Source: UBA8958 sp964571695 (lineage in GTDB: Bacteria > Desulfobacterota > Syntrophia > Syntrophales > UBA8958). From it: a stretch of DNA of 17,041 bases. This document shows positions 7,093 to 12,668 of the stretch, one piece after another. The position numbers and the translations under genes were made by a program. How positions within the stretch are numbered: position 1 is the stretch's first letter; every line of letters starts with the position of its first letter. The stretch spans positions 1 through 17,041 of the forward strand of contig CAZNDG010000055.1 in NCBI GenBank assembly GCA_964571695.1, in the 5' to 3' direction. Below the pieces are notes generated by a model that made no database searches, was not told where the DNA came from, and saw only the letters and a program-made list of their open reading frames with translations.

Positions 7093-7659
7093 ATGATGTT
7101 GTCGTACCGGGAGTTCATGGAGAAGAGCGAATTTTCTCTGCCGGAGCTGATCGCTTTTTCGTACGGTAAGCTCGTGACCGATCCGCCCGCCGGTTTCGAG
7201 GCCCGCCTGCCTGCCCCGCCTTTTTTGATGATCGACCGGATTCTGCTTATGGAAGCTGACGGCCGGCGGGGACGGATCGCGGCGGAAAAGGATATCCGTG
7301 TCGATGCCTGGTATTTCCAGTGCCACATGCCCGGCGATCCCGTCCAGCCCGGATGCCTGGGCCTCGATGCCATCTGGCAGTTGATGGGCTTCTATGGAGC
7401 CTGGCGAGGCGGCCTGGGGGCCGGGAGGGCCCTGGGCTGCGATGGGGTGCATTTCACCGGACAGGTGCGTCCACATCATCGTGTCGTCCATTATGACATC
7501 GCGGTGCGGCGATTTTCCGCCCTGGCCGAATCCGGGGCCAGCGTCATCATCGGCGACGGGACCATATCGGTGGACGGCGAGACGATCGCCGAGATCCATC
7601 AGGCCCGGACCGGCCTCTTTCGGGGCATTGTCTATGGCGATTATCCAAAATTAAAATAG
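7093..7659 (+). CDS. fabA: FabA-type 3-hydroxyacyl-ACP dehydratase/isomerase
   Basis: A 188-residue hot-dog protein close in layout to FabA (172 residues in E. coli), which dehydrates 3-hydroxyacyl-ACP and can isomerise trans-2 to cis-3 enoyl-ACP, the entry point to unsaturated chains. Identifying blocks are LPAPPFLMIDRI, the helix-capping DAWYFQCHMPGDPVQPGCLG with catalytic His78, LDAIWQLMGFY with catalytic Asp92 (the same 14-residue His-Asp separation as E. coli FabA), and GCDGVHFTGQVRP. The Asp rather than Glu in this position and the CHxxGDPVxPGCLGLD signature separate it from FabZ. Two tandem ATGs occur at 7093 and 7096. GGAGGA abuts the first, so initiation at 7096 or slightly later is equally possible. 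It is 166 bp after KAS III, the largest gap in the operon, and holds the hairpin at 6993-7028. Confidence 0.92.
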   Translation: MMLSYREFMEKSEFSLPELIAFSYGKLVTDPPAGFEARLPAPPFLMIDRILLMEADGRRGRIAAEKDIRVDAWYFQCHMPGDPVQPGCLGLDAIWQLMGFYGAWRGGLGAGRALGCDGVHFTGQVRPHHRVVHYDIAVRRFSALAESGASVIIGDGTISVDGETIAEIHQARTGLFRGIVYGDYPKLK

Positions 7660-7781
7660 AAATAGCGGAGAAATAGAGGGACACTTACCTGATTTTGTTC
7701 TTCGGTGGTGATGATGAGGTGATGAAAAGTTTGGGAGGCGTCCCCCTATTAATTACTGGCGGGGATGGGAGGTAACATCAA

Positions 7782-8513
7782 TTGATAACGGACAAGAAAG
7801 TGGCCCTGGTAACCGGGGGCGGCACGGGAATCGGTGCCGCCTGCGTCCGGGCCCTGACGGCAAAGGGTCTGCGGGTGGGCATCCATTACCGGCGGAGTGA
7901 GGCGCCGGCTAAGGCGCTCTTGGCCGAGGTGGGGGAAGGTTTCCTCTTGTCCGGGGATCTTGCCCGGAGTGAAGATATCGACGCCCTGGTGGATCAGCTC
8001 CATGCCGTTGCCGGCCGCCTCGACGTCCTTGTCCATAACGCCGGCAATTCCCTGAATGCCGACATCAATGCCATGCGTCTGGAACAGTACGACGAACAGC
8101 GCCTCATCTCCCGGGGGGTGTGGTATCTGACCAAGCGGGTCCTCCGCAGATTCATGCTGCGCCGCAATGAGGGACGGATCATCGTGATTTCCAGCGTGGT
8201 CGGTTCCACGGGCAATGCGGGCCAGATTCCCTACACCATGGAAAAGGCCGCCCTGGAGACCTTTTCCAAATCCCTGGCCAAAGAGCTTGCGGGGCGCAAT
8301 ATCCTCGTCAATGCCGTCGCCCCTGGCTTCATCGCCACGGAGATGACGGCGGCCTTGTCCGATGAGGTTCGGGAACGGATCATGGCCAATATCCCCCTGG
8401 AGCGCATGGGGAGGCCGGAAGAGGTGGCGGAGGTCGTGTCCTTTCTCGCCACGGCCGGCGCCTATATCACCGGTTCCGTTATCCATGTCAACGGAGGCCT
8501 TTATGGCGGCTGA
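7782..8513 (+). CDS. fabG: 3-oxoacyl-ACP reductase-like short-chain dehydrogenase (FabG-like)
   Basis: A 243-residue classical short-chain dehydrogenase that would reduce 3-ketoacyl-ACP with NAD(P)H. Seen are the cofactor loop TGGGTGIG at 11-18, NAG at 86-88, the catalytic Ser138 in ISSVVGSTGNAGQ, YTMEK with Tyr151 and Lys155 (the same numbers as E. coli FabG), and VNAVAPGFIATEM. The fourth member of the SDR tetrad, the helix Asn equivalent to E. coli Asn110, seems to be Ile109 or Ser110, since the region reads RLISRGVWYLTK. This is a deviation that could affect proton relay. The start is TTG at 7782, supported by GGGAGGT seven bases upstream; no ATG fits. The 3' end overlaps the next gene by 11 bases, implying coupling. 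The 122-bp gap before it contains three short AAATAG repeats and nothing else I can name. Confidence 0.9.
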   Translation: MITDKKVALVTGGGTGIGAACVRALTAKGLRVGIHYRRSEAPAKALLAEVGEGFLLSGDLARSEDIDALVDQLHAVAGRLDVLVHNAGNSLNADINAMRLEQYDEQRLISRGVWYLTKRVLRRFMLRRNEGRIIVISSVVGSTGNAGQIPYTMEKAALETFSKSLAKELAGRNILVNAVAPGFIATEMTAALSDEVRERIMANIPLERMGRPEEVAEVVSFLATAGAYITGSVIHVNGGLYGG

Positions 8514-8970
8514 TGCCATCATGCGGGAGAAGATACTGGCCGCCGTTCCCCAGCAGCCGCCCTTTCGCTTCATCGAGACGATTCGGGAACTTGACGAAGA
8601 AGGAATTGTCGGGTCCTACCGTTTCCGTCGGGACGAGTATTTCTACCGGGGCCACTTCCCCGGTCGGCCGGTGACTCCGGGGGTCATCCTCATCGAGGCC
8701 ATGGCCCAGACGGGGGTAGTGGCCCACGGGCTGTATCTGTCCCTGCTCAGATCCGGGGCGGAAGGCGGCGATTTGAAAAAGATCATCACCCTGTTCACCC
8801 TGGCCGAAGAGGTGGAGTTTCTGGATATTGTAGCCCCGGGTGAGGAGATCGTTTTTCGGGGACGGAAGATCTATTTCCGTCAGGGCAGCCTGAAGGCGGC
8901 AGTGACGGCGGAGCGGGAAAATGGAAGGATCGTCTGCCGGGGGATCCTGGCTGGTATGGGTATCGGGTGA
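8503..8970 (+). CDS. fabZ: FabZ-type 3-hydroxyacyl-ACP dehydratase
   Basis: A 155-residue hot-dog dehydratase that converts 3-hydroxyacyl-ACP to trans-2-enoyl-ACP. The FabZ signature is clear: PFRFIETI, then GHFPGRPVTPGVILIEAMAQ with catalytic His51 and Glu65. Length is typical (about 140-160). I chose the ATG at 8503 because GGAGG stands just upstream and the protein then begins at the usual FabZ position; the frame is open further upstream to 8362, but that extension lies wholly within the ketoreductase gene. It overlaps the ketoreductase stop by 11 bases, so the two are translationally coupled. With the FabA-like enzyme, the operon has two dehydratases of different classes, which suggests that one handles routine elongation and the other a specific chain length or isomerisation. 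Confidence 0.9.
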   Translation: MAADAIMREKILAAVPQQPPFRFIETIRELDEEGIVGSYRFRRDEYFYRGHFPGRPVTPGVILIEAMAQTGVVAHGLYLSLLRSGAEGGDLKKIITLFTLAEEVEFLDIVAPGEEIVFRGRKIYFRQGSLKAAVTAERENGRIVCRGILAGMGIG

Positions 8971-9002
8971 TTCGTCAGGGATGAGCCACTCGTAAGAGTT
9001 TT

Positions 9003-9046
9003 AAAACTCCATCCCCTTCCAGGGGAGGGCCGGGATGGGGATGGGT
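9003..9046. repeat. REP-like palindromic intergenic element inside the operon
   Basis: CCATCCCC at 9009-9016 is inverted as GGGGATGG at 9037-9044, and a competing inner hairpin TCCCCT/AGGGGA lies at 9012-9026. C-rich then G-rich palindromes of this look are a common form of dispersed bacterial intergenic repeat. It occupies the 139-bp gap between the FabZ-like and KAS II genes and may adjust mRNA stability or the relative expression of the two halves of the operon. Copy number cannot be judged from one window. Confidence 0.45.
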
Positions 9047-9109
9047 TGTCTGTGGGGGAGGAAGAAAATTACTTTGTATGAGTTCGTCAAGGATGAGTTT
9101 GGTGGAAAG

Positions 9110-10384
9110 ATGAAAAAGAAAGTGGTGATTACGGGGATGGGGGTGGCCGCACCTAATGCCCATGGCCTGGATGCCTTTTCGGCCGCCCTCCGGATGGGAC
9201 GTTCGGGTATCCGCCATATCAAGGAACTGGAGGATTTGAACTTCGCCTGTCAGGTCGGCGGTGTTCCGGAAAACTTCGAGGCCGTTCGCCGGAGCTATTT
9301 CGATCACGAAAAGCTCATGTCCATCAACGACAATATCGGTTACGCCTCCGTGGCGGCTATGGATGCCTGGCGGGATGCCGGGTTTGATGTCCCCGACGGC
9401 GAAAGCGAGGACGTGGATTGGGATACCGGGGTAATTCTCGGTTCGGGCATCGGTGGAATGGATACCATTGCCCGGACGGTGGTGCCCATGGTCAACGCCG
9501 GCCGGGTCCGCCGCATGGGGAGCCGCATTGTGGAGCAGGTAATGAACAGCGGGACAAGTGCCCGGATTGCAGGCCTTCTGGCTTTGGGTAATCAGGTCAC
9601 CTCCAACTCGTCAGCCTGCTCGACGGGCAACGAGGCCATCATCGACGCCATGTGGCGGATCCGCATGGGTTTGGCGAAACGGATGCTGGCCGGGGGGTCC
9701 GAGGGCGCCTCACCCTATATCTGGTCCGGTTTCGACGCCATGCGGGTCATCTGCAGGAAGTTCAATGACGATCCGGAACGGGCCTCCCGCCCCCTGAGCG
9801 CCAGTGCGGCGGGTTTCGTCCCCGGTGCCGGGGGCGCCGTTCTGGTCCTTGAGGATTTGGAGACGGCCCAAAGGCGCGGGGCGCGGATTTATGCCGAAGT
9901 CGCCGGGGGTGCCGTTAATTGCGGCGGCCAGCGCTGGAGCGGTTCCATGACCGCCCCCAATCCGGAAGGAGTGCGGCGCTGCATCCGCCAGGCCTTAACC
10001 GATGCCGCCATTTCTCCCTGGGAGATCCAGGCGATCAACGGGCATCTCACGGCTACCTATGCCGATCCCATGGAGGTGAAGAACTGGGCTGAGGCCTTGG
10101 AGCGGACCCCGTCGGATTTCCCGTTCATCAATTCCACCAAATCCATGATCGGCCATTGCCTCGGTGCGGCCGGGGCCATCGAATCCGTGGCCGTGGTGCT
10201 GCAGCTCTACGGCGGCTTTCTCCACCCTTCGGTCAACAGTGAAGACATTCATCCCGAGATCGAGGCCTTTACGGACAAGATCCCCCGGCAGGCACTGGAA
10301 ATGCCGGAATTGCGTGTTATCGCCAAGGCCGGCTTTGGCTTCGGCGACGTGAACAGTTGTCTGATCTTCAAGAAATTGGAATGA
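9110..10384 (+). CDS. fabF: 3-oxoacyl-ACP synthase II (KAS II/FabF-like)
   Basis: A 424-residue elongating condensing enzyme. Cys170 in SNSSACSTGNEA is the nucleophile, and the two active-site histidines are His312 in NGHLTATYADP and His349 in KSMIGHCLGAAGAIES, with Lys344 in its usual place. The first His motif normally reads NAHGTST, so the NGHLTAT form is a divergent version that suggests specialised substrate use. I start at the ATG at 9110 because the protein then opens with MKKKVVITGMG, as in the family. The frame is open back to an ATG at 9035, but those extra 25 residues do not look like the family and include part of the repeat at 9003-9046. Ribosome binding is weak (GGTGGAAAG). The acyl carrier protein gene follows 30 bp later. 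Confidence 0.92.
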   Translation: MKKKVVITGMGVAAPNAHGLDAFSAALRMGRSGIRHIKELEDLNFACQVGGVPENFEAVRRSYFDHEKLMSINDNIGYASVAAMDAWRDAGFDVPDGESEDVDWDTGVILGSGIGGMDTIARTVVPMVNAGRVRRMGSRIVEQVMNSGTSARIAGLLALGNQVTSNSSACSTGNEAIIDAMWRIRMGLAKRMLAGGSEGASPYIWSGFDAMRVICRKFNDDPERASRPLSASAAGFVPGAGGAVLVLEDLETAQRRGARIYAEVAGGAVNCGGQRWSGSMTAPNPEGVRRCIRQALTDAAISPWEIQAINGHLTATYADPMEVKNWAEALERTPSDFPFINSTKSMIGHCLGAAGAIESVAVVLQLYGGFLHPSVNSEDIHPEIEAFTDKIPRQALEMPELRVIAKAGFGFGDVNSCLIFKKLE

Positions 10385-10414
10385 ATCAATAATAAGGATT
10401 ATAAGGAGAAGAGT

Positions 10415-10663
10415 ATGGAAGAGAAGGAAATATTCAAGGAAATGATCGATATTTTAAGACTTTACGCCAAGGACAAGGGAGGTCTGGATTCAGCGACGAT
10501 GACCACCCACATCCTCGACGATCTGAAGGTCAACTCGGCGCGTCTGGTGGATGTCATCATCAAGTGCGAGGACGTCTTCGGGATCACCATCGAAGACGAT
10601 GAAGCCGACAAGATCCGCACCGTCGGCGACGCCGTGAGCCTGATCAGGAAAAAGCTTGCCTGA
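10415..10663 (+). CDS. Acyl carrier protein with variant NSA attachment motif
   Basis: An 82-residue acidic acyl carrier protein that would hold the growing chain on a phosphopantetheine arm. The prosthetic-group site is Ser41 in LKVNSARLVDVIIKCEDVFG, where the usual DSL is replaced by NSA. The remaining pattern (EDVFGITIEDDEADKIRTVGDAVSLI) is standard for helices II and III. The strong AAGGAG ribosome binding site fits its high expected demand. The altered motif, together with a phosphopantetheinyl transferase gene in the same operon, suggests that this carrier is kept apart from the housekeeping ACP and modified by its own transferase. That partnership is inference from position. Confidence 0.9.
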   Translation: MEEKEIFKEMIDILRLYAKDKGGLDSATMTTHILDDLKVNSARLVDVIIKCEDVFGITIEDDEADKIRTVGDAVSLIRKKLA

Positions 10664-10772
10664 TCCGTCCCGAATGGTCGGCGGTCATTGTATTATCCGG
10701 ACGGGTGCGGGAAGAAAAATTGAGCAAGTTAAGCTATCTCCGCCACCCGGGGAGATCAGGAGGGAGAAGGGC

Positions 10773-10850
10773 ATGTGCCGGGCCGAGAGCGAAGCTTATT
10801 ATGTTCATAAAGCGCCTATTTGGTGGCTCCTTTGGCAGTGGAAAAAATGA
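10773..10850 (+). CDS. Trp-rich 25-residue micro-ORF coupled to the acyltransferase
   Basis: The ATG at 10773 follows AGGAGGGAGAAGG, one of the best ribosome binding sites in the operon. The ORF encodes 25 residues ending KAPIWWLLWQWKK, with four tryptophans in the last nine residues, then stops with TGA at 10848-10850. That stop overlaps the acyltransferase ATG at 10847 as ATGA, and the acyltransferase has no good ribosome binding site of its own. The arrangement therefore looks like translational coupling. The C-terminus would be a short membrane-interface anchor. The frame is open further upstream to a TTG at 10656, so a longer 64-residue product is an alternative. I do not recognise the family; it may act only as a leader. 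Confidence 0.5.
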   Translation: MCRAESEAYYVHKAPIWWLLWQWKK

Positions 10851-11683
10851 ATGAAGTAAGATTATCCCTTATCCGGCAGGCTTTCTTTGCCCGTATCACC
10901 GTCGGGATTGTGGCGCCGCTGTATTTTCTCTTCCTGAAATACCGGAGATACCGGGTTCGGAATCCGTCTATGACGCGCCGCCGCTGGGGGGAACTGCTGA
11001 AAGAGCATCCCGGGCCCTGGCTGATCTGTGGGAATCACCTGACCCTAATCGATTCCATGCTCATGATTTATTCCCTCATGTCCCTGATAAGTCATTGGCG
11101 CGATTTCAGGGCCGTTCCGTGGAACCTTCCCGAACGGACAAATTTCCAGCGGCAGTTGTGGAAGGCGGTGCTGTGCTATCTGGCGAAATGCATTCCCGTC
11201 CGCCGGGGCGGGAGCCGGGAGGAGATGCAGGAGACGATGGAGAAATGCAACCAGGTGCTGCTGAACCGGCAGGCTTTGATGATCTTTCCCGAGGGTGGCC
11301 GTTCCCGCTCGGGACGGGTGGATAAAGAGAATTTCTCTTACGGCGTCGGCCGTTTCATCCAGGATCATCCTTCCTGCCGGGTGCTCTGCGTCTATCTCCG
11401 GGGAGACCGGCAGGATAGCTACTCTGATCTGCCTGCCCGGGGAGAGACATTTACCGTCCATATTGAAGCCTTTCAGCCCCGGCGGCCGGAAAGGGATGGA
11501 CTGCGGGGACAGCGGGAACTGGCGGGGCAGGTCATATCCCGTCTCGTAAAAATGGAGGAGGAATATTTTGCTGGTCATCGGCAACGACATCGTCGATTTG
11601 GCGGATCATGGCAACAAGGGGAAATTCCGGGACCGGCGCTTCCGGGACCGGGTCTTCACGACGGAGGAAGGGCGGCGAATTGA
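10847..11683 (+). CDS. PlsC-type 1-acyl-glycerol-3-phosphate acyltransferase family protein
   Basis: About 278 residues from the ATG at 10847. The protein begins with a hydrophobic anchor (FFARITVGIVAPLYFLFL, about residues 13-30). It then has the acyltransferase block I NHLTLID at 63-69 (the NHx4D motif) and block III FPEGGRS at 147-153. It would transfer a fatty acyl group from acyl-ACP or acyl-CoA to a lysophospholipid or other hydroxylated acceptor at the inner membrane. At the end of an operon with a dedicated ACP it is the likely exit step, placing the product in a lipid. The last roughly 39 residues (Arg/Gly/His-rich) are translated from sequence that overlaps the next gene by 116 bp and do not resemble the family, so the C-terminus is an overhang rather than a domain. 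A TTG at 10820 would add nine residues. Confidence 0.85.
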   Translation: MNEVRLSLIRQAFFARITVGIVAPLYFLFLKYRRYRVRNPSMTRRRWGELLKEHPGPWLICGNHLTLIDSMLMIYSLMSLISHWRDFRAVPWNLPERTNFQRQLWKAVLCYLAKCIPVRRGGSREEMQETMEKCNQVLLNRQALMIFPEGGRSRSGRVDKENFSYGVGRFIQDHPSCRVLCVYLRGDRQDSYSDLPARGETFTVHIEAFQPRRPERDGLRGQRELAGQVISRLVKMEEEYFAGHRQRHRRFGGSWQQGEIPGPALPGPGLHDGGRAAN

Positions 11684-12419
11684 TGCGGCACCGGATCCCG
11701 ACGCGATGCTCTGGACGCTCTGGGCGGCTAAGGAGGCGGCCTTCAAGGCGGCGGTCAAGTTACGGCCGGGATTGGGATTTATTCCCAGGTCATACCGCGT
11801 CTTGACCCTCAGGGGAAATGCCTCGACCGGCGGTTCGTCAAAGGCCGCAAACAGCGGCAATCCTTGGGAAGTCCTGCTTTCGGACGACGGGATTGAAGTC
11901 CGGAATCGGGATGACCGGAGGTACCAGTATCCCCTGTTCCATAATAAAGGTGAAGGGAATACGGAGCCGGGATGGAATACTCCGCCGCTCTTGAGCCAGG
12001 AATCGGCGGAAGGAGCAGCGGCCTCTGCTGAGCAGTACGGATCGATCGATACCCCGGCGGGCTGCCTGGATCTGGTGTCCTGGATTTCGTCAAAACGTGC
12101 CCATTGTCTGGCCGCGGGAAGCAGGGGGCATAACGGCCGCGGCGCCTCTCCGTCCCCAAGTATCCAGGTCCGTGAGGAAGAAAGAACCGCCTCTTTTGAT
12201 CCGTCCGCGGCGGTCCGCCGGGCGGCGATTCATCATCTGGCCAGCACCTTGCGAACCTCGCCATACTACCTGGATATCCGCCGGGTCGGCACTTCTCGCG
12301 ACCCTCATGGTCCTCCCCGGGTATTTCTCTACGGCCGCCAAACGGACATCGACATCAGTCTTTCCCATGACGGCGCCTACATTGCCTTTGCGGTGAATAT
12401 TAATCAACCCTGTTCGTGA
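11568..12419 (+). CDS. 4'-phosphopantetheinyl transferase (AcpS/Sfp superfamily)
   Basis: A 283-residue transferase that would convert apo-ACP to holo-ACP using coenzyme A. Family motifs are VIGNDIVDL at 3-11 (metal-binding Asp7), RVFTTEEG at 28-35 and WAAKEAAFKA at 52-61 (Glu56). A C-terminal DISLSHDGAYIAFA also fits superfamily members of this type. Between the WAAKE motif and the C-terminal part lies a long, low-similarity hydrophilic region (about residues 85-215, Gly/Ser/Ala/Arg-rich), making the protein longer than AcpS (about 120) or most Sfp types (about 225). The start is TTG at 11568, with GGAGGAGG six bases upstream; no ATG lies nearby. It overlaps the acyltransferase by 116 bp and is the last gene of the operon, presumably serving the ACP at 10415. 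Confidence 0.87.
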   Translation: MLVIGNDIVDLADHGNKGKFRDRRFRDRVFTTEEGRRIDAAPDPDAMLWTLWAAKEAAFKAAVKLRPGLGFIPRSYRVLTLRGNASTGGSSKAANSGNPWEVLLSDDGIEVRNRDDRRYQYPLFHNKGEGNTEPGWNTPPLLSQESAEGAAASAEQYGSIDTPAGCLDLVSWISSKRAHCLAAGSRGHNGRGASPSPSIQVREEERTASFDPSAAVRRAAIHHLASTLRTSPYYLDIRRVGTSRDPHGPPRVFLYGRQTDIDISLSHDGAYIAFAVNINQPCS

Positions 12420-12420
12420 C

Positions 12421-12513
12421 TCATCCGACTATGAACGGGGCCGATGACCGACTGCTCAATTCGATCTGCAAGGTCTGTCTTGCCACCTGGGCGCCCATGA
12501 AAGCCTTATCTAA
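12421..12513 (-). pseudogene. 3' remnant of an adhesin gene (C-terminal 30 codons)
   Basis: Read on the minus strand this gives LDKAFMGAQVARQTLQIELS followed by SRSSAPFIVG and a stop at 12421-12423; an in-frame TGA at 12514-12516 closes it upstream. It is clearly homologous to the C-terminus of the adhesin ending at 15261 (LMGAQVARQALQVELSSLSS then ALFVRN and stop). Only this tail is left, so it is a broken copy lying between the transferase gene and the AT-richer gene that follows. Most of the base differences fall in third codon positions, suggesting it diverged while still a coding adhesin tail. Confidence 0.7.
12434..12500. repeat. Left copy of a 67-bp direct repeat flanking the SapC/ATP-grasp gene
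   Basis: Bases 12434-12500 align without gaps to 15274-15340 with 60 of 67 identical by eye. The last 20 or more bases, including CTGTCTTGCCACCTGGGCGC, are identical. The offset of 2840 bp encloses the whole SapC/ATP-grasp gene and its leader. Both copies are adhesin 3' ends on the minus strand. Confidence 0.85.
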
Positions 12514-12668
12514 TCAAGTTTTTATCATGCATGCACCCTTTTGTTTGCTGGATCGTCTGTTACAAGACATATTGCCCATTGACTTCTTGGTTTACGCACG
12601 TTACTCAAAAGTCAATACGGGATAACTTAACTTGACTGTTTCCTAATAGAATTATTGGAAGCTAAAGA

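Noticed and set aside
9035..9109. Upstream ATG extending KAS II by 25 residues
   Set aside because: The extension is partly encoded by the palindromic repeat and does not fit the family; MKKKVVITGMG at 9110 is the expected start.
3621..12419. A ladderane or aryl-polyene biosynthetic cluster
   Set aside because: The condensing, dehydratase and carrier genes are reminiscent, but no radical-SAM or phytoene-desaturase-like gene (ladderane) and no ammonia-lyase, glycosyltransferase or thioesterase gene (aryl polyene) is present in the window.
12416..12625. 69-residue plus-strand ORF after the phosphopantetheinyl transferase
   Set aside because: Its first half is the antisense of the adhesin tail remnant, the rest is intergenic-like, and there is no ribosome binding site.
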